A stretch of DNA of 64,000 bases from Bradyrhizobium nitroreducens (GCF_002776695.1 NZ_LFJC01000003.1:4391981-4455980), one strand, 5' to 3'; positions 42,630-51,790 are shown, counted from the first letter of the stretch. The notes: generated by a model from the sequence alone, not told the origin. Program-made: numbers and translations.

Positions 42630-44969
42630 GTGGCAAATATCAACCAGAAAATTGCGCAGGAGCTTGGGGTTCGGGCGGAGCAGGTCGAGGCGGCGGTGAC
42701 GCTGCTCGACGGCGGCGCCACGGTTCCCTTCATCGCCCGCTACCGCAAGGAAGCGACCGGTGCGCTCGACGACGCGCAATTGCGCACCCTGGAGGAGCGC
42801 CTGGTCTATCTGCGCGAGCTCGAGGACCGCCGCAAGGCCATCCTCGAATCAGTCCGCGAGCAGGGCAAGCTCGATGCCGCGCTCGAGGCCTCGATCATGG
42901 CCGCCGACAGCAAGGCGCGCCTGGAAGACATCTATCTGCCGTTCAAGCCGAAACGCCGCACCAAGGCGGAGGTCGCCAAGGAAGCCGGCCTCGAGCCGCT
43001 CGCCAACCAGCTGTTGGCCGAGCCCGGCAACGATCCGAAAGTGGTGGCGGAAAGCTTCATCAACGCCGAGAAGGGCGTCGCCGATGCCGCTGCTGCGCTC
43101 GACGGCGCCCGCGCCATCCTGGTCGAGCGCTTCGACGAGGACGCCGATTTGATCGGCGCGCTGCGTGAGGACGTGTGGACCAATGCGCGCATGGCCTCCA
43201 AGGTGCGCGACGGCAAGAAGACCGAGGGCGAAAAATTCGCCGACTATTTCGACTTCTCCGAGCCGCTGACCAAGCTGCCCTCGCACCGCATCCTCGCGAT
43301 GTTCCGCGGCGAGAAGGAGGAAATCCTCGATCTCCAGATCCAGGCGGAGGAAGCGCCGCCCGCCGGCGTGCCCGGCGCTTATGAATTGAAGATCATGAAG
43401 CGCTTCGGCATCGCCGACCTCAAGCGTCCCGGCGACCGCTGGCTGGTCGACACCGTGCGCTGGGCCTGGCGCACCAAGATCCAGGTGCATCTCAACATCG
43501 ATCTGCGCATGCGGCTGTGGAATGCGGCCGAGACCGAGGCCGTGCGCGTGTTCGCCTCCAATTTGCGCGACCTCCTGCTGGCGGCGCCGGCCGGCACCCG
43601 CGTCACCATGGGGCTCGATCCCGGCTACCGCACCGGCGTCAAGGTCGCGGTGATCGACGCCACCGGCAAGGTGGTCGACACCACCGCGATCTATCCGCAC
43701 GAGCCGCAGCGGCAGTGGAACGAGTCGCTCGCAACGCTCGGCCGGCTCGCGATGAAGCACAAGGTCGAGCTGATCGCGATCGGCAACGGCACCGCATCGC
43801 GCGAGACCGACAAGCTCGCGACCGAGCTGGTCAAGGGCCTGCCTGACCTGAAGATGTCGAAGATCGTGGTGTCCGAAGCCGGCGCGTCGGTTTATTCGGC
43901 CTCCGCCTTCGCCTCGGAAGAATTGCCGGGCCTCGACGTCACCCTGCGCGGCGCGGTCTCGATCGCGCGGCGGCTGCAGGATCCGCTTGCCGAGCTCGTC
44001 AAGATCGAGCCCAAGGCGATCGGCGTCGGCCAGTATCAGCACGATCTCGGCCAGGCCAAGCTCGCCAAATCGCTGGATGCCGTGGTCGAAGACTGCGTGA
44101 ACGCGGTCGGCGTCGACGTCAACACCGCCTCCGCGCCGCTGCTGGCGCGCGTGTCGGGCGTCGGCTCGGGTCTGGCGCAGAGCATCGTGGCGCATCGCGA
44201 CGCCAACGGCCCGTTCAAGTCGCGCAAGGCGCTGAAGGATGTGCCGCGCTTGGGGCCGAAGGCGTTCGAGCAGTGCGCGGGCTTCCTGCGCATTCTCGGC
44301 GGCGAGGATCCGCTCGACGCCTCCGGCGTGCATCCGGAAGCCTATCCGGTGGTGCGCCGCATCCTCGCGGCGACCAAGAGCGACATCAAGGCGCTGATCG
44401 GCTCCAGCGAGATCGTGCGCACCTTGAAGCCGAAGGATTTCGTCGACGAGACCTTCGGTCTGCCGACCGTCACCGACATCCTGAAGGAATTGGAAAAGCC
44501 CGGCCGCGACCCGCGTCCGGCGTTCAAGGCCGCGGTGTTCAAGGAAGGCGTCGAGGAGATCAAGCATCTCCAGAAGGGCATGATCCTCGAGGGCACCGTG
44601 ACCAACGTCGCCGCCTTCGGTGCCTTCGTCGACATCGGCGTGCACCAGGACGGCCTCGTGCACATCTCGGCGATGTCCAGGAACTACATCAAGGACCCGC
44701 GCGAGGTGGTGAAGCCCGGCGACATCGTCAAGGTGAAGGTGCTGGACTTCGAGGTTGCCCGCAAGCGCATCTCGCTGACCCTGCGCCTCGATGACGAGGT
44801 CGGGCCTAAGAAGGACGCCCCCGGCATGCAGCGCGACAACAACCAGCGCAACCCGTCACGCATGACCTCGTCGGCGCCGCGCAAGCAGGACTCGTCGTCC
44901 GGTGGCGGCGGCGCGCTCGCCGAAGCCCTGCGCCGCGCGGCCGAGAAGAGCGGCGGCAAGCGGGTGTAG
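42630..44969 (+). CDS. tex: Transcription accessory protein Tex (S1 RNA-binding)
   Basis: A full-length 779-residue Tex/Spt6-like protein. Tex N-terminal helices (QVEAAVTLLDGGATVPFIAR), the YqgF-like RNase H fold (TMGLDPGYRTGVKVAVID), tandem helix-hairpin-helix motifs (VNTASAPLLARVSGVGSGLA) and a C-terminal S1 domain at about 645-720 (GMILEGTVTNVAAFGAFVDI) occur in order. The last 50 residues are a basic, Ser/Gly-rich tail. It starts at GTG with a gaggga ribosome site. It is a single transcription unit after a repeat-filled gap. Confidence 0.96.
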   Translation: MANINQKIAQELGVRAEQVEAAVTLLDGGATVPFIARYRKEATGALDDAQLRTLEERLVYLRELEDRRKAILESVREQGKLDAALEASIMAADSKARLEDIYLPFKPKRRTKAEVAKEAGLEPLANQLLAEPGNDPKVVAESFINAEKGVADAAAALDGARAILVERFDEDADLIGALREDVWTNARMASKVRDGKKTEGEKFADYFDFSEPLTKLPSHRILAMFRGEKEEILDLQIQAEEAPPAGVPGAYELKIMKRFGIADLKRPGDRWLVDTVRWAWRTKIQVHLNIDLRMRLWNAAETEAVRVFASNLRDLLLAAPAGTRVTMGLDPGYRTGVKVAVIDATGKVVDTTAIYPHEPQRQWNESLATLGRLAMKHKVELIAIGNGTASRETDKLATELVKGLPDLKMSKIVVSEAGASVYSASAFASEELPGLDVTLRGAVSIARRLQDPLAELVKIEPKAIGVGQYQHDLGQAKLAKSLDAVVEDCVNAVGVDVNTASAPLLARVSGVGSGLAQSIVAHRDANGPFKSRKALKDVPRLGPKAFEQCAGFLRILGGEDPLDASGVHPEAYPVVRRILAATKSDIKALIGSSEIVRTLKPKDFVDETFGLPTVTDILKELEKPGRDPRPAFKAAVFKEGVEEIKHLQKGMILEGTVTNVAAFGAFVDIGVHQDGLVHISAMSRNYIKDPREVVKPGDIVKVKVLDFEVARKRISLTLRLDDEVGPKKDAPGMQRDNNQRNPSRMTSSAPRKQDSSSGGGGALAEALRRAAEKSGGKRV

Positions 44970-45015
44970 TCCTTCACCTCTTCCAGCAGAAGAGCGGGGG
45001 GCCTGATCAAACTCC

Positions 45016-45133
45016 ACGTCATTGCGAGCGTAGCGAAGCCATCCAGAGATGCTTCCGCGGAGACAGTCTGGATTGCTTCGTCGCATCGGCTCAAAATTGC
45101 TTCGCAATTTTGTCGCGAGCTCCGCAATGACGG
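45016..45133. repeat. Palindromic intergenic repeat after tex
   Basis: Ends cgtcattgcgagcg and cgcgagctccgcaatgacg, with inner gaagccatccagag/ctggattgcttc and aaaattgcttcgcaatttt. This cgtcattgcgagcg family is common in Bradyrhizobium genomes as I remember them. Confidence 0.85.
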
Positions 45134-45186
45134 GGAGAGAATGCGGGCTCCCGCCTCCCTGACACCGGCGTCAGAATCTGGCGCGT

Positions 45187-45425
45187 TTGTCAGTTGAAGG
45201 GGCGGTCCTCTCATCCGATCCGCATCGCGCGGCGGGACGACTGCCGCGCGAGGAGGATGCTTCGATGAACAACAGGCTTCTCAGCAGAGCCGCTACACGC
45301 CGGGCAATGGCCTCGGCCTCAGCCTTGTTGCAGCGGTCGCGCAGCTCCATGGCGCGGAGATCGCGTTCGGCGACAACGCGCCGGGACTGACGGTGCAACT
45401 GCGATTTCCGCCGCCCGCCATCTAG
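45187..45425 (+). pseudogene. Remnant of a histidine kinase C-terminus
   Basis: In one frame (45282-45425) the DNA reads QQSRYTPGNGLGLSLVAAVA followed by QLHGAEIAFGDNAPGLTVQL, RFPPPAI and a stop. This is the G2 box and final strands of a HATPase_c domain. The preceding bases in another frame (from about 45187; LPREEDASMNNRLLS) resemble the N/G1-side linker, so a frameshift near 45270-45285 separates the two halves. The rest of the kinase is missing; upstream lie only a repeat and tex. A relic of a deleted two-component system gene. Confidence 0.6.
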
Positions 45426-45554
45426 AGGTGCGCAGATGCCGATCCGCGTCCCCATATCGCGCGACTATTGAGCCACCTCAAGTTGGGCGATTGCCGGCTC
45501 GCCTAAGCTTCGACCGCTATCCTCATCCGTCAGGCCGCGGTCGGGACGACGATC

Positions 45555-46727
45555 ATGCAATTTGCGAGCTGGCGAGCTCGAGCCGTGTCCATCATCGCCG
45601 CGATGCTGCTGCTCGCATCGCCGGCGCGGGCGGGGTGCGACCTCGGAGATGTTGCCGGCTCTTTCTACGGCACGTTGAAGGCGACCTACGATTGCGAGTC
45701 GCTCTGCAAAGACAGCGAGACCAACTGCGACATCGCGATCGCGCTGGATCTGGCCCTTGCCGGGGTGGCCATTCAGAGCTCGGACACGGGCAAGGGACAA
45801 GACCTGGTCAATCAGTTTTGCGCACAGGCGACGGGCTCCGGCGACGTGATTGCGGACAAGCTGCAGGCGCTGTTCGGCAGCTCGATTCCGGCGGACATCT
45901 ACAAGAAGCTGAAAGACAACAGCTCGGCTCAGAAGATCGCGAAATGCTCCTGCGAGACGGAGCAGAGCACCAATTCCATCGGTTTCGACCTCGGCGAGTG
46001 CATTCAGGATGCGCTGTGCGGCGGGCTGGGAATTGGCTGCAACTGCACGCGGCCGCCGCCGCAGATGGCTTATTGCGGGTCGGTCGACGTCAAGCATTGC
46101 CAACCCATGGGTCACTTCGACCAGATGAAGGATCCGGCCTGCACCCCGTACAGCTCGATCGCCAATTGTAACGCGAACTGGCAGAAGTGCGGATACGGGG
46201 ACAACATCCCGACGGTCGCGAAAGTGGACACGCCGGAGGGAACACTGGCGATCTGGCTGCCGCCGACGCAGGAGGACACCGGCTGCGATCCGGTCCAATC
46301 CTGCTTCTGCCCCAAGCCGATGGTCCCGGCCTGGCATGAGGTGGCAAATCCAGGGACCGATGTGCATCGCTGGCTGTTCGCCTGCGATTGTCCGTACGAA
46401 GCGGACAATCCCGATCATCAGACCCATCCCGGAGCCTTGCTGCCGAGCGGCATCTCGCAGTGCATCTGCGACAACACCAACCAACCGGCAAATCTCGGCT
46501 TCGCGCCGTTCGGCATGTGCCCGCCGCCGGCATGTCCCGCAGGACAGACCCGCATGGGCCTGACCGGCGACTGCGTGACGCCGTGCTCCGACCCGAAGCA
46601 GGGCATGGCGTTCGACGGCAGCTGCTGCAATCCGGCGCAGATGACGACCTGCGGGCAATGCTGCCTGGTGGGGACGATACCCGATCCGAACAGCGGCACC
46701 TGCGTGCCGAAGCAAATCGTGAAGTGA
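45555..46727 (+). CDS. Exported Cys-rich protein, paralogue A
   Basis: A 390-residue protein with a signal peptide (about 1-26, LLLASPARA). By my count the mature part holds 33 Cys, about 9% of residues, many as CxC, CC or CxxCC. C-terminal landmarks: CNANWQKCGYG, FACDCPYEADNPDHQTHPGA, NTNQPANLGFAPFGMCPPP, then FDGSCCNPAQMTTCGQCC. I know no named family with this arrangement; it should be heavily disulfide-bonded in the periplasm or outside the cell. The next gene is its tandem paralogue, 10 bp away, and a DsbA-like gene ends the cluster. No function is assigned. Confidence 0.88.
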   Translation: MQFASWRARAVSIIAAMLLLASPARAGCDLGDVAGSFYGTLKATYDCESLCKDSETNCDIAIALDLALAGVAIQSSDTGKGQDLVNQFCAQATGSGDVIADKLQALFGSSIPADIYKKLKDNSSAQKIAKCSCETEQSTNSIGFDLGECIQDALCGGLGIGCNCTRPPPQMAYCGSVDVKHCQPMGHFDQMKDPACTPYSSIANCNANWQKCGYGDNIPTVAKVDTPEGTLAIWLPPTQEDTGCDPVQSCFCPKPMVPAWHEVANPGTDVHRWLFACDCPYEADNPDHQTHPGALLPSGISQCICDNTNQPANLGFAPFGMCPPPACPAGQTRMGLTGDCVTPCSDPKQGMAFDGSCCNPAQMTTCGQCCLVGTIPDPNSGTCVPKQIVK

Positions 46728-46737
46728 GGTTGCAATC

Positions 46738-47988
46738 ATGCCGTCTCGCCGACACAAGTCGATCTCAACCGTTGTCCGCGCGATGCGGCGGGCGTCCGCG
46801 CCCGCGTTTCGCAAAGTCGGCTTGAGAGCCTCGTCTGTGGTGTTCGCTATCGCCGCAATGATCCTGCTGGCGTCGCCGGCGCGGGCGGGGTGTAACCCCA
46901 GCGACATATTCAATGCCACCAAACAGTCGGTGAGCGGACTGTCGGATTGCGCCTCGGCCTGCGCGACGGGCGCCGGTTGCGCCGCGGCGGCCGCGGCGAC
47001 CGGCATCCTCACCGAGATCGCCGCCTCGGCAGGACAAGGCGTGGTCAATTCGTTCTGCAGCCAGGTGCAGGGCAACGCTACCCAGATCCTCGGTTCGTTG
47101 CAGTCGGCGGGCGGGTCGTCGATCGGACAGAACTTGCTCGACAAATTTGCCGATGCGCTGACGGCTGTCGGTTCGCCCGCGACGGTCGTGCAATGCGCCT
47201 GCCAGACCGAGCAGGGAGTCGGCTCGTTGGGCTCCGATCTCGGGCAATGCATGGAGGATGTGCTGTGCTGGCTTCAGGGCGTACTCGGTGATTCCTGTGA
47301 CTGCGAGCGGCCGCCGCCTGCCATCGTCAGTTGCCCGTCGATCGACGTCAAGAAGTGCCTGGAAGACCACGACTACTCGGGAGTCTGGAACCCGGCATGC
47401 ATTCCCTCCGCCGGGATCGTCAACTGCAACCCGAACTGGCAGCAATGCGGATACGAGGGATACAGCCCGTCGGTTGCTAAGCTGCAGACCCCCGAGGGAA
47501 CTCTTGCCGAGGCATTGCCCGCAACCGCCGAGGGCACTGGTTGCTACGGGGCCTCCTATTGCTTCTGTCCGGTGCCGATGAACCCTACCTGGCACCAAGT
47601 GCCAAATCCGGGTGGCGATCTTCCCCGGTTCATGTTCACGTGCGACTGCCCGTACGATCCGAACGACCCTGATCATCAAACGCATCCCGGCGCCCTGATG
47701 GCGAACGGGATCTCGTCGTGCCTGTGCAACAACACGAACCAGCCCGCAAATTTCGGCTTTGCGCCGTTTGGCATGTGTCCGCCAGCTGCGTGTCCCGCCG
47801 GACAGACGCGTCTCGGCCTGAACGGCGCCTGCGTGACCCCGTGCTCCGATCCTAGTCAGGGCATGGCGTTCGACGGCAGCTGCTGCAGTCCCGCCCAGAT
47901 GAGCTCCTGTGGGCAATGTTGCCCGCCGAGCACCGTGCCGGACCCGAAGAGCGGCAGCTGTGTGCCGCGACCTCAGCAACCGAAATGA
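46738..47988 (+). CDS. Exported Cys-rich protein, paralogue B
   Basis: A 416-residue paralogue of the preceding protein with a longer, basic N-terminal region before its signal helix (ending LLASPARA near residue 51). I again count 33 Cys after the signal, in nearly the same pattern, with matching blocks: CNPNWQQCGYEG, FTCDCPYDPNDPDHQTHPGA, FAPFGMCPPAACPAGQTRLG, FDGSCCSPAQMSSCGQCC. The first ~100 mature residues diverge most. It overlaps the start of the 846-residue gene by 4 bp, so the two are co-translated. Confidence 0.88.
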   Translation: MPSRRHKSISTVVRAMRRASAPAFRKVGLRASSVVFAIAAMILLASPARAGCNPSDIFNATKQSVSGLSDCASACATGAGCAAAAAATGILTEIAASAGQGVVNSFCSQVQGNATQILGSLQSAGGSSIGQNLLDKFADALTAVGSPATVVQCACQTEQGVGSLGSDLGQCMEDVLCWLQGVLGDSCDCERPPPAIVSCPSIDVKKCLEDHDYSGVWNPACIPSAGIVNCNPNWQQCGYEGYSPSVAKLQTPEGTLAEALPATAEGTGCYGASYCFCPVPMNPTWHQVPNPGGDLPRFMFTCDCPYDPNDPDHQTHPGALMANGISSCLCNNTNQPANFGFAPFGMCPPAACPAGQTRLGLNGACVTPCSDPSQGMAFDGSCCSPAQMSSCGQCCPPSTVPDPKSGSCVPRPQQPK

Positions 47989-50525
47989 GGCGGCTCAACA
48001 TCATGGATCCTTGTCGAAACCAGTCATTCGCAGCCGCCGCCCGCGCGATGCGGCACATCGCCGTCGCACTGAGCCTGGCTCTCGCACTTGGCGATCCAGC
48101 GTCGGCTCAGGCGCCCCGCGGGGTGTACGCGCCTGGCGAGGCGGCAGTCACCGGATTTTCCGGCGCCGTCCGCCCGTTCGAGATGGAGCCCGGCCAGGAC
48201 GCTGACGCCCTGTCCTTCATCGATCCGGAAGGCCCTTCGCTGCGTGTCGTCGATCTCAGCCGCATGGGTGGCCCGCCGGAGGCGCAGCTCGTCGGCGCGC
48301 CAAAACCCCTCACGGTGAGCGCGAAGTGGATCGGGCAGGTGTTCGGCGTCGCGCTGGACGACCATTCGCCGACCAACGTCTATGTCGCCGCGACGTCGGC
48401 CTACGGTCTTTCGATCGTCGCGCCGGGGCCCGACGGCAAGCCGAAGCGCGTCAGGACCGGCACCAAAGGGGCGACCTTCATGCCGGCGCAATGGGGCCCG
48501 AAAGGCGGTCCGGGATCGATCTGGAAGATCAATGGCCTCACTGGCGAAGTGACGCTGTTCGCGAACGTTGCGACCGGCAAGCAGGTCAATTCGGGGGCGG
48601 CGCTCGGCGGATTGACCTACGATCCCGCCACGAAATCGCTGTTCGTCGCCGACCGCGAGAGCGGACTCATTCATCGTTTCAGCCTGAACGGCATCCACCT
48701 CGGCGTCTTCGATCACGGCACAGCCGGCACCGCCGCCGTCGGGCTTGCGCCGGTGCCGACGAAAGCCGGGCCCGGCGTCGATCTTGCGAGCCCGCAATTC
48801 GACAGCGCACGGCCCGAGACCTGGGGCTACGCGGCGCCGGCGCGCCGGGTGTTCGGCCTCGCAGTGCGTGACCACCGCCTCTATTACGCCATCGCCGAGG
48901 AATTGCGCGTCTGGTCGGTCGATCTCAAGGCGGATGGCTCGTTCGGCGCGGATGTCAGGATCGAGGTTGCGGTGCCGCCTGCGGCCGGCCCCACCGAGAT
49001 TTCCCGGATCACCTTCGACGACTCGGGACGGATGTATCTGGCCGAGCGGCCGGCGCCAATCGGCGCCCAGGATTTCGAGGCGTTGTCCGTGCCGTCGATC
49101 GGACGCGTGCTGCGCTACGCGACGATCGGCGTCACGGCGGCGAAGCTGCCGATCTGGCAGACCTTGCCAGATGAATATGCGGTCGGCTTCCCCGAAAAAT
49201 TTCGCAACGACAATGGCGGCGTCGCGATCGGTTACGGCTACGACGGGCGCGGCGACATCAATCCCCGCTCCTGCGGAGGCTTCGTCTGGACGACCGGAGA
49301 ACAGTTGCGCCACTCCACCGACTCCAAGCTCGCCGCCCAGCTCGGTCAGAGCGATATGGTTGCGATCGACGGGCTGCAGGGAAATCCGGCCTGGCGCATC
49401 CGCCGCGACGACGAGCCGCCGCGGATCAGCTATTTCATCGATTACGCCGACGCGCCGCCCGATCCGTCCGCGCGCGGACATCTGGGAGATATCGCCATCC
49501 TGCGTACGTGCTCGGAGCAGCCCGCGCAGCTCCCGCCGGGCATGCTCCGCATCGGCGCGCCGCTCCCCGCGCCGGGTTTTCGCGCCTGTCAGACGCACGT
49601 GTGCGGAACGCCGCGCGGACCGGTCTGTCCGGTCAATGAGGTCTGGAGCAATGGTGCCTGCGCGTCGGGCTGCGCGCCACTCGAAATCCTGATTAACGGC
49701 AAGTGCTGCTCGCCCAAAGACATGCAGCCCGGCGGTGCCTGCTCGAACGGCAAGCCTTCGACCGACATCAGCAAGCCGATGTGCGGGACGACCCAGACGG
49801 CGATCGGACCGAAGAACGAATGCTGCGAGAACAGCCAGATCTATTCCGGTTCGAATGGTGAGCAGCTCTGCTGTGCGAACGCCCTGGTCAACGGTGTGTG
49901 CCAGCCGTTCATTCCCAAGATTCCGGGCGGGATATGTCTCGACTGCTGTTCGCCGGGCTATGTGAAGATCGCCGGCAAATGTTGCTTGAAGAGCCAGGCG
50001 ACCTCGAAAGGGGTTTGCTGCCCGGTCGGCCAGACCCCGAGTGCCGACGGAACGCAATGCCAGTCGACGTTCAAGATTCCGAAGATCTCGGTTTGCTGCG
50101 CCGGCGGCTACGTTCCGACGACAGCGGGCAAGTGCTGCGCGGCCGGAAACCTGACGACGAGCGGCGAGTGCTGTCCTGCCCCGGTCAATCCGAATGATCG
50201 CTCGCAATGTGTCGCTCAGAGCGGGAAGAAATCCACCCCGCAGCAACCCTGCGCGGCGGGCGAAACGCGCGACGACAAGGGCACCTGCGTGGCGCGCAAG
50301 CCGACGCCTGTACCGGGCACGCCCGCTCCCGTTCCCGTGCCGCGTCCTTCGAAGCCGAAGGCTCCTGGAGAACGTGTGCCTTCTATGGTTCGCCCGATGA
50401 TCAGCTGTCCGCCCGGAACCGTCCCGGGGCCGCTGGGCAGGCGCTGCCTGCCGGTCGGACCTAGCCGGGTTGCGCCGCTCCAGCCTGGCCGTGTGGCGCC
50501 GCTTGTGCGGGAGCGAGGGCGCTAG
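47985..50525 (+). CDS. Large exported protein: beta-propeller-like domain plus CC-rich tail
   Basis: An 846-residue protein with a signal peptide (about 20-42, ALALGDPASA). Residues 45-520 look like a beta-propeller (LGGLTYDPATKSLFVADRES, ITFDDSGRMYLAE). From about 525 the protein is Cys-rich with spaced CC pairs (LDCCSPGYVKIAGKCC, GVCCPVGQTPS, VCCAGGYVPTTAGKCC, SGECCPAP), echoing the CC blocks of the two preceding proteins. It ends in a Pro/Arg-rich segment. The start ATG overlaps the previous stop; ATG 48003 is possible. Probably a secreted or surface protein; function unknown. Confidence 0.88.
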   Translation: MRRLNIMDPCRNQSFAAAARAMRHIAVALSLALALGDPASAQAPRGVYAPGEAAVTGFSGAVRPFEMEPGQDADALSFIDPEGPSLRVVDLSRMGGPPEAQLVGAPKPLTVSAKWIGQVFGVALDDHSPTNVYVAATSAYGLSIVAPGPDGKPKRVRTGTKGATFMPAQWGPKGGPGSIWKINGLTGEVTLFANVATGKQVNSGAALGGLTYDPATKSLFVADRESGLIHRFSLNGIHLGVFDHGTAGTAAVGLAPVPTKAGPGVDLASPQFDSARPETWGYAAPARRVFGLAVRDHRLYYAIAEELRVWSVDLKADGSFGADVRIEVAVPPAAGPTEISRITFDDSGRMYLAERPAPIGAQDFEALSVPSIGRVLRYATIGVTAAKLPIWQTLPDEYAVGFPEKFRNDNGGVAIGYGYDGRGDINPRSCGGFVWTTGEQLRHSTDSKLAAQLGQSDMVAIDGLQGNPAWRIRRDDEPPRISYFIDYADAPPDPSARGHLGDIAILRTCSEQPAQLPPGMLRIGAPLPAPGFRACQTHVCGTPRGPVCPVNEVWSNGACASGCAPLEILINGKCCSPKDMQPGGACSNGKPSTDISKPMCGTTQTAIGPKNECCENSQIYSGSNGEQLCCANALVNGVCQPFIPKIPGGICLDCCSPGYVKIAGKCCLKSQATSKGVCCPVGQTPSADGTQCQSTFKIPKISVCCAGGYVPTTAGKCCAAGNLTTSGECCPAPVNPNDRSQCVAQSGKKSTPQQPCAAGETRDDKGTCVARKPTPVPGTPAPVPVPRPSKPKAPGERVPSMVRPMISCPPGTVPGPLGRRCLPVGPSRVAPLQPGRVAPLVRERGR

Positions 50526-50560
50526 GATATTTTTTGAGAGGCAAGTGGAGGAACTCGACA

Positions 50561-51397
50561 ATGCTTGCAATGATCGACAGGCCAAGGTTTGCGTTAGCCA
50601 GGCTCCGCGGAGGCGCGCTGGGCATATTCGTCGCCGCGGCAATCGCAGTGCCGGGCACCGCGCACGCGCAGATGCAACGCGCGGACGTCGACAACGCCAT
50701 CCAGCAATATCTCGCTGCGCACCCGGAAGCCCTGGGGCCGGCGATCGAAAAATACCTGGCCGATCACCCGGAGGCGGTCCGCACTGCGCTGATGGCGCTC
50801 ATTGCCAAGCGCAACGCTACCGCGCAGACCGCACCGATGCCTGCAGCGAGCAACGCCAAGCAGGTGATCAGCGACAACGCCAAGGCGCTGTACGCCGCGC
50901 CGCTGCAGACGACCCTCGGCGCCGCCGACGGCGCCCGCACGGTGGTCGAGTTCTACGACTTCAACTGCGGCTACTGCCGCAAGGCCCTGGGCGACACGCT
51001 GGCGCTGATCGCCGACGAGCCGAACGTACGCATCGTGCTCAAGGAGCTCCCGATCCTGGGCCCTGACTCCGTCGAAGCCGCGAAAGTCGCGATCGCTTTG
51101 CAGATGCATCATCCCAGCGCCGCCGAATCGCTCGAGTTTCATCGCCGCCTGCTGGCGACGCAGGGACGGGTCGATCGAGCCGCGGCGCTCGCGGTCGCTG
51201 CCGATCTCGGCTTCAACGCCGGCGAGATCGAGAAGGATGCGGCCAGCGCCGAGGTGAGCGAGGCCCTGCAGCTGAATATGCGCCTCGCTTCAGCGCTCGG
51301 CATCAACGGCACGCCCGGTTACGTCGTCGGCGACAGCGTGATCCCCGGCGCGGTCGGCGCCGCAGCCCTGAAAGCGCGCATCCCGACCGCGCCGTGA
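50561..51397 (+). CDS. DsbA/ScsC-family thiol:disulfide oxidoreductase
   Basis: A 278-residue exported thioredoxin-fold protein (signal about 15-36, ending TAHA). The N-terminal stalk has two similar helices (AIQQYLAAHPEALGPAIEKYLADHPEAV region, 46-74), as in ScsC/BdbD-like proteins that oligomerise. The active site is FYDFNCGYCRKAL (Cys136 and Cys139) and the cis-Pro loop is GINGTPGYVVGD. It follows the three Cys-rich exported proteins after 35 bp and is a credible dedicated catalyst or isomerase for their disulfides. A gtggagga ribosome site supports ATG 50561. Confidence 0.9.
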   Translation: MLAMIDRPRFALARLRGGALGIFVAAAIAVPGTAHAQMQRADVDNAIQQYLAAHPEALGPAIEKYLADHPEAVRTALMALIAKRNATAQTAPMPAASNAKQVISDNAKALYAAPLQTTLGAADGARTVVEFYDFNCGYCRKALGDTLALIADEPNVRIVLKELPILGPDSVEAAKVAIALQMHHPSAAESLEFHRRLLATQGRVDRAAALAVAADLGFNAGEIEKDAASAEVSEALQLNMRLASALGINGTPGYVVGDSVIPGAVGAAALKARIPTAP

Positions 51398-51418
51398 TCA
51401 TGTGAGCGCGCGCTGATC

Positions 51419-51790
51419 CTACAGCTCGATCACGCCGCGCCGCGCCGCATGCGCCACCGCATCGGTGCGGCCGGTGGCATCGAGCTTGTCGAGCAGCGAG
51501 CCGACATGGAATTTGACGGTGTGCACGGAGATGCCGAGGCGGCGCGCGATCATCTTGTTGGAGGCACCCTCGGCCATCAGCGCCAGCACGTCGAGTTCGC
51601 GCTGCGTCAGCGCGATGTCGTCGGGCATGACACGCGGGTCTCGGCCAACGATCACCGCCGAAGCCTGCTCGCCGGGCGCGGCCAGGCGAAGCCCGGCGAC
51701 ACCGCCGAGCAGCATCGCCAGGCGATCGGCGAGGGCGGGATCGTCGATCTCCAGAGCCAGCACGATCTCGTGCGTCTTGTCCTCGCTCAC
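51419..51790 (-). CDS. LuxR-type HTH regulator with a short N-terminal domain
   Basis: A 123-residue protein. The LuxR/FixJ HTH fills the C-terminal half (LTQRELDVLALMAEGASNKM, IARRLGISVHTVKFHVGSLL). The N-terminal ~58 residues (EIVLALEIDDPALADRLAML) resemble only part of a receiver domain and lack a phospho-acceptor region. It starts at a GTG that overlaps the stop of the HtrA-like gene (GTGA), so translation of the two is coupled and they likely work together. Targets are not evident. Confidence 0.82.
   Translation of the reverse strand: MSEDKTHEIVLALEIDDPALADRLAMLLGGVAGLRLAAPGEQASAVIVGRDPRVMPDDIALTQRELDVLALMAEGASNKMIARRLGISVHTVKFHVGSLLDKLDATGRTDAVAHAARRGVIEL

Noticed and set aside
41632..42636. 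Several 70-330-codon frames on both strands between the racemase and tex genes
   Set aside because: They lie entirely in mosaic palindromic repeats, lack ribosome sites and read like known false hypothetical proteins from Bradyrhizobium repeats.
42849..44663. A 604-codon minus-strand frame inside tex
   Set aside because: Antisense to a highly conserved gene; composition is that of a shadow frame.
48024..50642. An 872-codon minus-strand open frame opposite the large Cys-rich protein
   Set aside because: Arg/Ala-rich shadow composition without motifs; the plus-strand gene has a signal peptide, a ribosome context and clear CC modules.
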